A stretch of 64,000 nucleotides of DNA from the NCBI RefSeq assembly GCF_005116575.1, contig NZ_SWCN01000008.1, positions 169,036-233,035 on the forward strand, written 5' to 3'. The notes below the pieces were generated by a model. The model ran no database searches. It was given only the letters and a program-made list of their open reading frames with translations, and was not told the origin of the DNA. The stretch comes from Desulforhopalus sp. IMCC35007. Lineage in GTDB: Bacteria > Desulfobacterota > Desulfobulbia > Desulfobulbales > Desulfocapsaceae. Made by a program: the position numbers and the translations under genes. This document shows positions 8,852 to 18,364 of the stretch, one piece after another (positions within the stretch are counted from its first letter, which is position 1; each line of letters begins with the position of its first letter).

Positions 8852-9172
8852 TTATTGAAGAATATCTTTAAGATGATGATGCAGCTGATCAATTTTAGCT
8901 CTGTAGTCAATCGCCGCATCTTCAGCTTTTCCGCATTCTTCAATATCTCTGGCAATACGGGCGCATTCATTGAGCCCGAGGTTAAGAAAAGCCCCTTTTA
9001 TTGTATGACCAGCCTTGCCAACCTGCATCAGATTGTTCTTGTTTAATGCTTCTTCAAGGTTTTTCATATGCATGCCAAGGGTTGACAAAAAACTTGGCAT
9101 CATTGTTTCAACCTGATCAGCAGGAAGGTGAAAATGCTCAGACAAATACTTTTTAATCTCTTCTACACTCAT
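8852..9172 (-). CDS. Hpt (histidine phosphotransfer) domain protein
   Basis: A 106-residue single-domain protein. The phosphorylated histidine is in KAGHTIKGAFLNLGL (about residues 54-68), the standard Hpt motif. It relays phosphate between a hybrid kinase and a response regulator. The frame continues to a possible start at 9241, but the extra 23 residues look non-protein-like, so I chose the ATG at 9172; no strong Shine-Dalgarno decides this. It converges with mpl and is divergent from tilS; no kinase partner is adjacent. Confidence 0.8.
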   Translation of the reverse strand: MSVEEIKKYLSEHFHLPADQVETMMPSFLSTLGMHMKNLEEALNKNNLMQVGKAGHTIKGAFLNLGLNECARIARDIEECGKAEDAAIDYRAKIDQLHHHLKDILQ

Positions 9173-9322
9173 TGTACCATTGTGTACTTGTGAATCGTTC
9201 CTGCCAGCATCCCCCGCTGGGCAAATGTTATTCCTATACATATCACTCTTGTATCACTATTATTATATGAAATTGTCTGGTCACGCCCATTATTTTTTTC
9301 AAACTTCAACAAATAATCTGCA

Positions 9323-10804
9323 TTGGATCCTAGAATCTGCCAATTTCAAAATAATATAGCAACGACTATCTCCAGATACAGTCTGTTACTCCCTGGCGAT
9401 GGGCTCATTGTTGCTGTGTCCGGTGGCGCGGATTCCCTTGCCTTACTTGTTGTCCTGCAGGCGTTGCCCCTCAACCTTCAACTCACCCCTGTCTACGTTG
9501 ATCATGGCCTTCGCCCAAACGAAATACCCCATGAGATAGAACTCATCCAGAATCTTTGTCAGAGCTTAAATCTTACCCTTACTATCAAGCCAGTAGACGT
9601 CAAAGGGTATTGTCGGATCCACAAAAAATCCACAGAAGATGCGGCCAGATTTCTCAGATACAGAGCTCTTGAGGAGGTCCGCACTCTTCATAACCATAAA
9701 AAAATCGCAGTCGCTCACCACGCGGACGATCAGGTGGAAGAGTTTTTTATACGCCTTCTCAGGGGAAGCGCTGTCAAAGCCTTATCCGGCATGCAAATAG
9801 AAAATGGAAAAATCATTCGTCCATTGCTCCTTGAAAACCGACAAACCATTGAACAATTTCTTACCATTCAAAATATACCTTGGTCTACGGATTCCTCGAA
9901 CCTCAGCAGGGATTATTTACGCAATAGAATCAGATTAGATTTACTCCCAGACCTTGAAAAAGCCTACAATCCTGCTCTTAGAAAAACAGTCCTGCAGACG
10001 ATGGATGTCCTGCGTGAAGAAGACCGGTTGCTCCATGATCTCACGGGGAAAAGCTATCGCAGATGTGTACAGGAAGTGTACAGTCGAAAGGGAGAAACAC
10101 AGAACTTTTGCATAACGGTGAATTCAGAAATTTATCTTACACTTGAGCTCGCATTACGCAGGAGAGTGCTGGAAAAAATATGCTGGAAGCTGGAAATCCC
10201 TCCTTCTTTTATTATCATTTCAGAAATAGACCACCTGATTACAACAGCGGAGAACAGCAAAACTCTCCATTTAGCCGACGGGGTCAGGGTCGTCAAATCC
10301 AAAGGTCAGATACTCTTCAGCCGTCCTTACCTTGGTAAAAACAAACGAGGTTCTACACGTTACCCAAAAGGATATGAGCTAACAATACAACAACCTGGAC
10401 ACTACTTTGTTCCTGGGACTGCCATGACCATAGGGCTGTTGGAGCAGTCATCATTGAAACCTGCAGACAATCCAAAAGAACTGAGGGTTGACCTTACTAA
10501 GCTTGCCTTTCCTCTTTTGATCAGAGGATTACATCCTGGGGAAAAATTTATTCCTTGTAACTCTGCGGGAAGTAAAAAAATATCGAGATATTATAACGAA
10601 CAAAAATTGGACAAACTCCAGCGTCAATCCTGGCCAATTCTCTTTTCAGGTGACTCAGTCGTGGCAATTATCGGATACAATGTCGACCACCGCTACAGAG
10701 TGACAGAGACGACGGAAAAAATTCTCCACATAACCTGCAGTGGTACCCTGGAACTACTGCCAAACGATGAGAAAGAGACAGGTTCAGGAGACTTTTTTTC
10801 GTAA
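9323..10804 (+). CDS. tilS: tRNA(Ile)-lysidine synthetase
   Basis: A 493-residue enzyme that converts cytidine-34 of tRNA-Ile(CAU) to lysidine, making it read AUA. The PP-loop SGGADSLALL is at about residues 34-43. Further family marks are AHHADDQVEEFFIRLLRG and RDYLRNRIRLDLLP. The C-terminal substrate-binding region is present. The start is a TTG at 9323 because no ATG precedes the PP-loop motif in frame. Its 3' end overlaps the convergent selB gene by about 20 nt. Confidence 0.92.
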   Translation: MDPRICQFQNNIATTISRYSLLLPGDGLIVAVSGGADSLALLVVLQALPLNLQLTPVYVDHGLRPNEIPHEIELIQNLCQSLNLTLTIKPVDVKGYCRIHKKSTEDAARFLRYRALEEVRTLHNHKKIAVAHHADDQVEEFFIRLLRGSAVKALSGMQIENGKIIRPLLLENRQTIEQFLTIQNIPWSTDSSNLSRDYLRNRIRLDLLPDLEKAYNPALRKTVLQTMDVLREEDRLLHDLTGKSYRRCVQEVYSRKGETQNFCITVNSEIYLTLELALRRRVLEKICWKLEIPPSFIIISEIDHLITTAENSKTLHLADGVRVVKSKGQILFSRPYLGKNKRGSTRYPKGYELTIQQPGHYFVPGTAMTIGLLEQSSLKPADNPKELRVDLTKLAFPLLIRGLHPGEKFIPCNSAGSKKISRYYNEQKLDKLQRQSWPILFSGDSVVAIIGYNVDHRYRVTETTEKILHITCSGTLELLPNDEKETGSGDFFS

Positions 10805-12718
10805 AATCCTCTTATCCCCGATCCTCATGGTAATTTTTTCACGGTCCAGATACTCGAGAATTGGAATAGAAAATTTTCTGGTAAGCCCAGTCAGCTCCTT
10901 AAAAGCTGGTGCGTCAATTTCGCCGTTGGTCTCGATGTGCTTTTTCACAGAATCGATCAGAGGATCCAGGATTCTCTTGGAATAATACAGTGATTCACTG
11001 ACTTTAATAATTTTTCCATCCCTGATATCAAGGTTGATGACTTCTTTGACCAGTTTTCCAGGATACTCCTCAAAGTGTTCCATCGTCTCCTTTATGGTCG
11101 GAGTGGAGAGACCCCGTTGAATAAACCATGCGTCGAGATCTTTTCGGAGCTGCTCTTCGTCAGCTTTCAGGGCCACTTCATGGTCCGCCATGCGCACAAT
11201 AGACTCTTCCTGAATGACAACGCCTTTACGAATAAGCTCATTCAAACAGTAGCTGTAAACTTTCTGATCTATTTCTCTGCCAAGACTTGTACGTAACTCC
11301 TCTTTGGCAAGCCCTTGCAGCAACGGATTTGTCTTATGGTATTGAGTCAGATAATTGACAAACAACTGTTTTATATTTTCGGCGATCTCAGCCACAACAT
11401 AGCGCTGGGTGGCCGAATCAACGACAACCATCTTTTTCGTCGAGATAGGGTCCTGCAGTGCTTTTTTCAAATGTTTACCAAACAACCCCAGCCGAATTCC
11501 GACTTCGTCTGCGGTAAGTCCAAGTTCACGACTCTCTTTGAGAAGAAAAAGAATCTTGTCCTCAACACTGCCATCCTTGAGCTTTTGATACATCTCAAGA
11601 TTATACTGCCGGTCACCGTCGAGCAGTCGTTTTCTTTTCCGTGGAGAGACGTTGCCCAGGATCACTCCGCCACCAATCGTCGCCACAGGTGAATAGCTTC
11701 GAATAACAAATCTGTCTTCCGGCCAGACCACGGCTTTTTCTTCCAGCAGCACCTGCACCGGCACCTCTTCACCAGGCTGAACCTCATCCCGGTCCAGAAG
11801 CGATATTCTACCGATAATCTCGGCAGTACCGACATGGACCCTCACCCTTGATCGATGTTTCAACGGTTTGGGATTAGAAGCAAGATAGAAGAATTGACAG
11901 TCAAGCATGTAGCTTGCCTGCAGCGTGTTGTCCGGTGCCAGCACCATCCCTCTTTCAATTTCACTTTTGGAGACACCCTGGAGATTTATAGCGGTCCTGT
12001 GCCCTGCTTCCACTTCATCAACAGCAGAGGAATGTACCTGTATACCTCTTATTTTTGCCCTTCTCTCGGTTGGATAAATACGTAAGTCTTCCCCCACTGC
12101 GGTTCTGCCGGAAATTGAAGTGCCGGTTACGACTGCACCAAAACCCTTGATGGCAAAAATCCGGTCCACAGAGAGACGAAATGGGCCAAAGACTTCATGA
12201 AAGCTAAAGCCCGCGACAATCTTGTTTATCTCGTCGCGAACTTCCTCTATCCCTTCCCCGGTGGTCGAAGATACGTTAATTATGGGGGCACCTTCCAGGA
12301 AGGAGTCTGCGCAGAATTCTTGAATTTCCTCGTTGACCATCTCCAGCCAATCCGGGTCAACCATATCTTTTTTTGTTACAATAATGATTCCCTGCTCAAC
12401 CCCCATCAACCGGCAGATTTCAAAATGTTCAACGGTCTGCGGCATGATACCTTCGTCTGCGGCAACAATAAAGGCAAGAATGTCTATCCCAGAAACACCT
12501 GAGACCATTGTCTTCACAAACTTTTCATGCCCGGGAACATCGACAATGCCTATTCTGTGCCCACATGGAAGATCAAGATAGGCAAAACCAAGTTCAATGG
12601 TAATCCCTCTTTTTTGCTCTTCTTTAAGTCGGTCTGTCTCAAAACCTGTCAGGGCACGGATAAAACTCGTTTTTCCATGATCTACATGTCCGGCGGTACC
12701 AAGAACAATCTCACGCAT
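10784..12718 (-). CDS. selB: Selenocysteine-specific elongation factor
   Basis: A 644-residue translation factor that brings Sec-tRNA(Sec) to UGA codons followed by a SECIS hairpin. N-terminal GTPase motifs are GTAGHVDHGKTSF, DVPGHEKFVKTM and TKKDMVD (in place of NKxD), followed by beta-barrel domains. The last about 250 residues are winged-helix repeats that bind the SECIS hairpin. The length matches bacterial SelB. selA and selC are not in the window, but two probable client genes are: the formate dehydrogenase alpha subunit (39973-42813) and the UxxC protein (37271-37609). Confidence 0.96.
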   Translation of the reverse strand: MREIVLGTAGHVDHGKTSFIRALTGFETDRLKEEQKRGITIELGFAYLDLPCGHRIGIVDVPGHEKFVKTMVSGVSGIDILAFIVAADEGIMPQTVEHFEICRLMGVEQGIIIVTKKDMVDPDWLEMVNEEIQEFCADSFLEGAPIINVSSTTGEGIEEVRDEINKIVAGFSFHEVFGPFRLSVDRIFAIKGFGAVVTGTSISGRTAVGEDLRIYPTERRAKIRGIQVHSSAVDEVEAGHRTAINLQGVSKSEIERGMVLAPDNTLQASYMLDCQFFYLASNPKPLKHRSRVRVHVGTAEIIGRISLLDRDEVQPGEEVPVQVLLEEKAVVWPEDRFVIRSYSPVATIGGGVILGNVSPRKRKRLLDGDRQYNLEMYQKLKDGSVEDKILFLLKESRELGLTADEVGIRLGLFGKHLKKALQDPISTKKMVVVDSATQRYVVAEIAENIKQLFVNYLTQYHKTNPLLQGLAKEELRTSLGREIDQKVYSYCLNELIRKGVVIQEESIVRMADHEVALKADEEQLRKDLDAWFIQRGLSTPTIKETMEHFEEYPGKLVKEVINLDIRDGKIIKVSESLYYSKRILDPLIDSVKKHIETNGEIDAPAFKELTGLTRKFSIPILEYLDREKITMRIGDKRILRKKVS

Positions 12719-12809
12719 AAATATCGTTACTGTTAAAAGATGTTACCTAAAAGCCTCAACCCCATGAATATTTCCATGAAACAGAAGGAAAGGCCTTGGT
12801 CTGGTATTT

Positions 12810-13442
12810 TTATAAAAAGGGGTTAGAGGCGGCTTCCCTGCCAATCGTCGACTGACTGCCACCGTATCCGTGCCCAGGCCAGACAACTGTTTCAGCGGGC
12901 AGAGATAGTAGTTTGGTGCGAATGGAATCCAGAAGTTCCTGGTGCGATCCACCGGGAAAATCAGTTCTGCCGAGCCCTCCGACAAACAAAGTATCTCCTG
13001 TTATCAGATGTGGAGCAGAATAGAGGCAGATTCCTCCCGGAGTGTGCCCTGGGGTATGTATTACCTTTAGTACAACTTTACCGATAACAATGTCATCACC
13101 CTCCTTCACCAGAATATCTGCCGGTGGTGATGGCTCAAGCCCGAGCATGGAAAAATATTTCTTAACCTCCGGCTTATCAAAAAACTCAGCATCATCTGTG
13201 TGCATGATTATTTTTGCACCGGTTATTTCCTGCAATTTTCTATTGCCACAGACATGATCAGGATGACCGTGGGTTGCAATAATATACTCGACAGACAGAC
13301 CAAGCTTTTCAACTTCAGCAAGAAGGATATCCTCATCTCCACCGGGATCAACGATTGCTGCTTTTTTCGTCTTTTCACAACCGACGATATAACTGCATAC
13401 CGCCATTGAACCGACAACAAACTGATGTAATATCATATGCAT
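12810..13442 (-). CDS. MBL-fold metallo-hydrolase (glyoxalase II-like)
   Basis: A 210-residue metallo-beta-lactamase-fold hydrolase. The metal motif is THGHPDHVCGN (about 58-68), followed by HTPGHTPGG near 130, GDTLF and a C-terminal PGHGYG histidine. This is the short bacterial form often annotated as hydroxyacylglutathione hydrolase-like; true substrates vary (thioesters, persulfides). No rhodanese or persulfide dioxygenase partner is adjacent. It lies about 100 nt downstream of mrp in the same direction, with a hairpin between them. A start two codons later is also possible. Confidence 0.85.
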   Translation of the reverse strand: MHMILHQFVVGSMAVCSYIVGCEKTKKAAIVDPGGDEDILLAEVEKLGLSVEYIIATHGHPDHVCGNRKLQEITGAKIIMHTDDAEFFDKPEVKKYFSMLGLEPSPPADILVKEGDDIVIGKVVLKVIHTPGHTPGGICLYSAPHLITGDTLFVGGLGRTDFPGGSHQELLDSIRTKLLSLPAETVVWPGHGYGGSQSTIGREAASNPFL

Positions 13443-13507
13443 GCCTGATTATATTTTGTTTCAGCCAGGTGTAAGGTGATTTCTTTAACCCCGGACTGAA
13501 CTGGACT

Positions 13508-13531
13508 ATCGGGAGGCAAAAGCCTCCCGAT
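13508..13531. terminator. 10-bp intergenic hairpin between mrp and the metallo-hydrolase gene
   Basis: ATCGGGAGGC (13508-13517), loop AAAA, GCCTCCCGAT (13522-13531). A T-run follows only in the rightward direction, where there is no obvious gene to terminate. For the leftward genes it may be an attenuator or mRNA-stabilising hairpin. Confidence 0.5.
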
Positions 13532-13540
13532 GGATTTTTC

Positions 13541-14467
13541 TTATGAACAGGATCCGCCACACCCGCAGCTGGTCTCTTTTGGAGCCATATTCAAACTGAC
13601 GGGTGCCGCAACGGGTGGCAACCTGATTTCAATGGCCTTAACAACCTCACTAAAGGCCTTTACTGCGGGACTATCGGCATCTGAAGAGAGATAGGGTTTA
13701 CCATCATCCCCTGCCAGAACGACTTTTGGGTCCATTGGGATTTTACCAAGAAATGGCAGATCCAATTCTCTGGCAAGCTCTTCGCCACCACCGGATTTAA
13801 AAATATCCACAGTAGCATTGCAGTGTGGACAGACAAACCCGGACATATTTTCAACCACCCCCGCAATTTCAACTTTTACCGTTTTGCAGAAGTTGATAGA
13901 CTTCCGAACATCTGCAAGAGCAACTTTTTGCGGTGTTGTGACGACAATCGCCTTCACGTGGGGGATTGTCTGGGCAACGGACAAGGGCTCATCCCCTGTT
14001 CCCGGAGGAGCATCAATGATCAGATAATCCAGTTCCCCCCAATCCATATCAGAGACAAACTGTCGAATAGCCTGGATTTTTAACGGTCCCCGCCAGATTA
14101 TAGCCTCATCCCTGTCTTTCATCATATATTCCAGAGAGACAACTTTTAAATTATCATTAAATTTCAGGGGAGGTACAAGGCCGTCTGGGGTTGCAGGGGG
14201 CTCGATGGTGCCTTTAAGATTAAGCATACGTACCACATCAGGTCCATGGATATCAACGTCCATTAACCCAACCTTATGTCCCGCCTTGGCAAGACCTAGA
14301 GCAAGATTGACAGAGACAGTCGACTTACCAACCCCGCCTTTGCCGCTCATAACAAGTATCTTATTCTTAATTTTTCCAAGTGATTTATTGATCGCAAGTT
14401 CCTGTTGTGCAGCAGCAGCCTTTTGTGACTCCGGTGTACTACAGGATCCTCCACAAGATCCAGCCAT
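13541..14467 (-). CDS. mrp: Mrp/NBP35 family Fe-S cluster carrier ATPase (ApbC)
   Basis: A 308-residue P-loop ATPase. The deviant Walker A is MSGKGGVGKSTVSVNLALGL near residues 40-55, with DVDIHGPD and IDAPPGTGDEPLS as further family marks. A CPHC motif near residue 210 is the conserved Fe-S binding pair. Extra Cys clusters occur at both ends (CGGSCS at the start, CGCGGSCS at the end). I chose the second ATG (14467) because GGAGG sits 7 nt upstream; in-frame starts further up are not supported. The protein assembles and transfers [4Fe-4S] clusters, useful for the Fe-S enzymes encoded here. Confidence 0.93.
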   Translation of the reverse strand: MAGSCGGSCSTPESQKAAAAQQELAINKSLGKIKNKILVMSGKGGVGKSTVSVNLALGLAKAGHKVGLMDVDIHGPDVVRMLNLKGTIEPPATPDGLVPPLKFNDNLKVVSLEYMMKDRDEAIIWRGPLKIQAIRQFVSDMDWGELDYLIIDAPPGTGDEPLSVAQTIPHVKAIVVTTPQKVALADVRKSINFCKTVKVEIAGVVENMSGFVCPHCNATVDIFKSGGGEELARELDLPFLGKIPMDPKVVLAGDDGKPYLSSDADSPAVKAFSEVVKAIEIRLPPVAAPVSLNMAPKETSCGCGGSCS

Positions 14468-14757
14468 TTCCATACCTCCAGTAAAAATATCTAATATATA
14501 GGTATTGAGCATTGCCCATTACAACTGTGAACAAACGTCCCAATTTTAACGCTCACTACAGTAATGCGCATATGCCGATTTGCAAAGACATTAATAGCGC
14601 GTCAAAAAGCAGAGTACAACCAAAATAAAATAATGCAAAGTATTGAAAATCAAAGTATTGAACTTACTATTATTGAGTTTATCACAACAAATAGAATAGA
14701 TTTACATTCCCCAGAAAGCTCCGGTTTATGTATCGCAACTCTTACCATGGATAGAAA

Positions 14758-16182
14758 ATGCTAGGTTGGTTCAAAAAAAAATTTGGAAAAAAGGAAACCC
14801 CATCTGTACCTGACGTCCCTTCGATTGAACATGAAGGAGGACCGCAACCTGACGAATTACCTGCAGAAATAGAAACTTCTAAACCATCCCCCCCCGCATC
14901 ACTCCAAGAGGATGCAGCCAGAGTAGACAGCACTCCCTCCACGGAAAGTACAGAGCAATTAGACCAAGACAAGGCTAAAGACACTGTTGACAGAACACCA
15001 ACTCCCTCCAGAGAAGAAACGGTTCTGCCTAAAAAAGATATAATAGAAAGTGCAAAAAAAGAAGATGTTGACGTGTCAGAACCCGAGTCCCTCCCCGAGA
15101 TTCTCACTCAAGAAGTGGAAGCAAAAGTAATAGCTGATGAACCTGAACCGCTGCAATCTTTAGAACCTTTAGAAGCTGCAGAACCGGTAGCTGAGGCTAC
15201 AGATGTTGTTGAAATACAAGACAAACATGAAGAAAAAGTCAAACCCAAAAAAGAGAGTTCCCTCTTTGCACGGCTGACGAACCGTCTTGGTAAGTCCCGT
15301 GAAACGTTTACCTACCAGATGGACGCGCTCTTTCTTGGTAAAAAACAGATAGACTCCAACCTTCTTGACTCCCTGGAAGAGATACTCATAACTGCAGATC
15401 TCGGCGTTGAAACCTCCGTTGAACTCATTGATTATGCCCGCAAGAAAGTAAAACGCAAAGAATTATCAGATCCGAGTGCACTTAAAGGCATACTCAAAGA
15501 ACAGATCAAAAAATATATTCTGGCAAATGACGAGGACGCCACTCTTGTCATGCCAAAGTCTGGTCCCTTCGTAATAATGGTAGTTGGCGTCAATGGAGTT
15601 GGCAAGACCACCACCATTGGAAAAATTGCCCATAAATTTAAGAAATCCGGCCAGTCTGTCATGCTTGTCGCAGCGGACACCTTTCGCGCTGCCGCAGTGT
15701 CACAATTGAAAATATGGGGAGAGCGTAACGGGGTTCCTGTCATCGCTCACAAGGATGGTGCTGATCCTTCCTCCGTTGTCTTTGATGCTCTCACATCTGC
15801 TGTCGCCAACCAAGTCGATGTCGTTATCGTCGACACGGCAGGGAGGATGCACACCAAAGATAATCTCATGGAAGAACTGAAAAAAATTAAAAGAGTCATC
15901 TCCAAAAAAATGCGCGGTGCCCCCCATGAGGTCATGTTGGTTATCGATGCCACCACCGGACAAAATGGTATCTCTCAGGCACGCCTTTTTGACGCCGCAG
16001 TTGATGTGACAGGTCTTACCCTGACAAAACTCGATGGTACTTCCAAGGGTGGAATCGTTGCCAATATCTGCAGGGATATGAAAATCCCTATTCGTTTTAT
16101 CGGTATCGGCGAACAGATGGACGACCTGCGTGACTTTGATGCAAACGAATTTGTTGATGCGCTTTTTCACAGTGAAAAATAA
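14758..16182 (+). CDS. ftsY: Signal recognition particle receptor FtsY
   Basis: A 474-residue SRP receptor GTPase at the inner membrane. A basic start ([12 protein letters not shown]) is followed by about 160 acidic, Pro/Glu-rich residues (the A domain that contacts membrane and translocon). The NG domain then begins near [14 protein letters not shown]. GTPase motifs are [41 protein letters not shown] and [10 protein letters not shown]. It delivers ribosomes making membrane proteins to SecYEG. The J-domain gene follows 35 nt later. Confidence 0.96.
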   Translation: MLGWFKKKFGKKETPSVPDVPSIEHEGGPQPDELPAEIETSKPSPPASLQEDAARVDSTPSTESTEQLDQDKAKDTVDRTPTPSREETVLPKKDIIESAKKEDVDVSEPESLPEILTQEVEAKVIADEPEPLQSLEPLEAAEPVAEATDVVEIQDKHEEKVKPKKESSLFARLTNRLGKSRETFTYQMDALFLGKKQIDSNLLDSLEEILITADLGVETSVELIDYARKKVKRKELSDPSALKGILKEQIKKYILANDEDATLVMPKSGPFVIMVVGVNGVGKTTTIGKIAHKFKKSGQSVMLVAADTFRAAAVSQLKIWGERNGVPVIAHKDGADPSSVVFDALTSAVANQVDVVIVDTAGRMHTKDNLMEELKKIKRVISKKMRGAPHEVMLVIDATTGQNGISQARLFDAAVDVTGLTLTKLDGTSKGGIVANICRDMKIPIRFIGIGEQMDDLRDFDANEFVDALFHSEK

Positions 16183-16217
16183 CGTCACTCCCAAATTTTT
16201 TCTTATTTAATTATCAC

Positions 16218-17045
16218 ATGCAATATCAACGACAGCAACAACCCGGTTGTGGCGGATGTTTGCTCATTCTTCTGCTCTTTGTCTTTTTAACAGGTGGAGC
16301 TTCAGGGCTCATCTCTTTTCTTGGCACCCTCATCTATACTGGTTTTATCGGTATCCTCATCTTCATAGCGATGTTCTATGGTTTTTCCTATTGGGTGCAG
16401 AAAAAAGTCGTAAATTATGAACAGTCCCAGACAGAGAGCCACAACAGATTTGTCTGGCTTCTTGTTAATGTTCTCATCCATACGGCAAAAATAGATGGTC
16501 AGATAACCAGGGACGAAATCCAGACCATCCACAGGTTTTTCCAGAATAATCTACGATACAGCCAGACCCAGATGCACTGGGTGAAAGAACTGATAAAAGA
16601 AGCCACAAATTCCAGCCAATCCCTGGACGATCTCCTCCATGAATTCAAGGCCACCTTTGCCTATGAGCCTCGCTTAATCCTTCTGGAGCTTGTCTATCAG
16701 GTTCTTTATACAAAAAGCGATGTCCCCGAAAATGAACTTAACATCGCAAGGTACATTGCTTCTTACCTTGAAATTCCGGAATACGATCAACGGACCATTG
16801 AGGCAAAATACCGATACCGTCAGCAATACTCAACGGATAGTGGATACGATCAATCCGCTAAACACTACGCCACATTAGGTCTTCAAAAAGGTGCCAGCCC
16901 TGAAGAAATTAAAAAAGCCTACAGGAAACTCAGTATGCAGTACCACCCGGATAAAGTGAGACATCTCGGCGATGAATTCAGGAAAATCGCCGAAGAAAAG
17001 ATGAAGGAAATCAACGCCGCCCATGATTATTTAACCAAACATTAA
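16218..17045 (+). CDS. DjlA-like membrane J-domain co-chaperone
   Basis: A 275-residue protein with three visible parts. Residues about 10-60 are hydrophobic ([13 protein letters not shown] and [13 protein letters not shown]), giving two membrane segments or a hairpin. A TerB-like helical region follows ([24 protein letters not shown], about 85-190). The C-terminal 65 residues are a J domain with the HPD tripeptide in QYHPDKVRH. This order matches DjlA, which recruits DnaK to the membrane. The GCGGC near the N-terminus is unusual but its role is unclear. It is probably co-transcribed with ftsY. Confidence 0.82.
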   Translation: MQYQRQQQPGCGGCLLILLLFVFLTGGASGLISFLGTLIYTGFIGILIFIAMFYGFSYWVQKKVVNYEQSQTESHNRFVWLLVNVLIHTAKIDGQITRDEIQTIHRFFQNNLRYSQTQMHWVKELIKEATNSSQSLDDLLHEFKATFAYEPRLILLELVYQVLYTKSDVPENELNIARYIASYLEIPEYDQRTIEAKYRYRQQYSTDSGYDQSAKHYATLGLQKGASPEEIKKAYRKLSMQYHPDKVRHLGDEFRKIAEEKMKEINAAHDYLTKH

Positions 17046-17120
17046 ATTATAGAGCAGCTGACAATACATCCCACGTAAACAAAAATAACGCTATAAATTT
17101 ATAATTGAAGAGGAATAAAG

Positions 17121-18308
17121 ATGCCAGTTTCTGATAAGATGAGAATGTTCGCTGAAAAATCTTCATGGATTCGTAAAATGTTTGAAGAGGGGGCCAGGAT
17201 GAAAGCAAAGTACGGTGCTGAAAATGTCTTTGATTTCAGCCTCGGTAATCCTGATGCACCACCTCCAAAAGCATACGAAACTGTCATTCGCGAGATCATT
17301 GAAGATACCTCCCCCGGGGTTCATTCCTACATGCCAAATGGCGGATACCCGTGGGTGCGAGAGGCTATTGCGCAGCGAATGTCTGTGGAACAGGAAATGC
17401 CAATATCCAACGGCGATATGCTTATGACCTGCGGTGCCGCTGGTGGACTTAATATCGTTATGAAAGCTATCCTCAACCCAGGTGATGAGGTAATCATCCT
17501 TGCACCCTATTTTGTCGAATATGGTTTTTATATCGACAACCATGGCGGAGTTGCAAAAGTCGTTTCCACAGATAAGGAGTTCAATCTTGATCTCAAGGCT
17601 ATTGAGGCAGCAATCTCAGAAAAAACCAGAGCCATCATCATCAACTCTCCCAATAATCCCTGCGGCCAGGTCTATTCCGAAAAAGCTCTGATAGAACTCG
17701 GGCAACTGCTTGAGACCATGGAGAGTAAATACAGCTCAATGATCTTTATGCTTTCAGATGAACCGTATAGAAAAATCATATATGACAATTATACGGTACC
17801 TTCCATCTTCAAAGCGTACACCAACAGCATCGTAGTCTCCTCCTACTCCAAAGATCTGTCACTTCCGGGGGAAAGAATAGGCTACCTGGCAGTTCATCCA
17901 AAAATGCAAGACAAAGCTCAACTCCTTGACGCCCTGACGCTCGCCAACAGAATCCTCGGCTTTGTCAACGCACCGGCCCTCATGCAGCGGGTCGTAGCTG
18001 AGCTTCAGGATGAAGTCGTTGATATCAACCTTTATGCAAGAAGAAAAGAACTGATGTGCGGGATACTGAAAGATGCCGGCATTGAATTCACAGAGCCCAA
18101 AGGTGCTTTTTATGTCTTTCCAAAATCACCCATAGCCGATGATGTAAAATTTGTGGCCATGCTTCAGGAAGAGAGGATTCTGGCCGTCCCAGGGGTTGGC
18201 TTCGGCTCCCCAGGATACCTGCGAATAGCGTTTTGTGTTCCGGAAGAGGTAATCATCAACTCCGCTGACAGCTTCAAACGCGTAATGGCAAAAGTAGCCG
18301 CTCTGTAA
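17121..18308 (+). CDS. Pyridoxal-phosphate class I aminotransferase
   Basis: A 395-residue fold-type I aminotransferase of the AspC family. Visible landmarks: FSLGNPDAPPP near the N-terminus, the NSPNNPCGQVYS loop near 177, SDEPYRK, and the Schiff-base lysine in SYSKDLSLPGERIGY near residue 240. The family transfers amino groups between amino acids and 2-oxoacids; the exact substrate cannot be read from the sequence. An AAGAGG Shine-Dalgarno precedes the ATG, and a strong terminator follows. Confidence 0.88.
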   Translation: MPVSDKMRMFAEKSSWIRKMFEEGARMKAKYGAENVFDFSLGNPDAPPPKAYETVIREIIEDTSPGVHSYMPNGGYPWVREAIAQRMSVEQEMPISNGDMLMTCGAAGGLNIVMKAILNPGDEVIILAPYFVEYGFYIDNHGGVAKVVSTDKEFNLDLKAIEAAISEKTRAIIINSPNNPCGQVYSEKALIELGQLLETMESKYSSMIFMLSDEPYRKIIYDNYTVPSIFKAYTNSIVVSSYSKDLSLPGERIGYLAVHPKMQDKAQLLDALTLANRILGFVNAPALMQRVVAELQDEVVDINLYARRKELMCGILKDAGIEFTEPKGAFYVFPKSPIADDVKFVAMLQEERILAVPGVGFGSPGYLRIAFCVPEEVIINSADSFKRVMAKVAAL

Positions 18309-18330
18309 ATTGCAAAAAAATGCTACAAAT

Positions 18331-18364
18331 AAAAAAGGGAACCTGCACAGGGTTCCCTTTTTTG
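18331..18364. terminator. Bidirectional rho-independent terminator
   Basis: GGGAACC (18337-18343) pairs with GGTTCCC (18351-18357), flanked by an A-run on the left and a T-run on the right, so it works in both directions. It separates the aminotransferase gene from the convergent der gene. Confidence 0.9.
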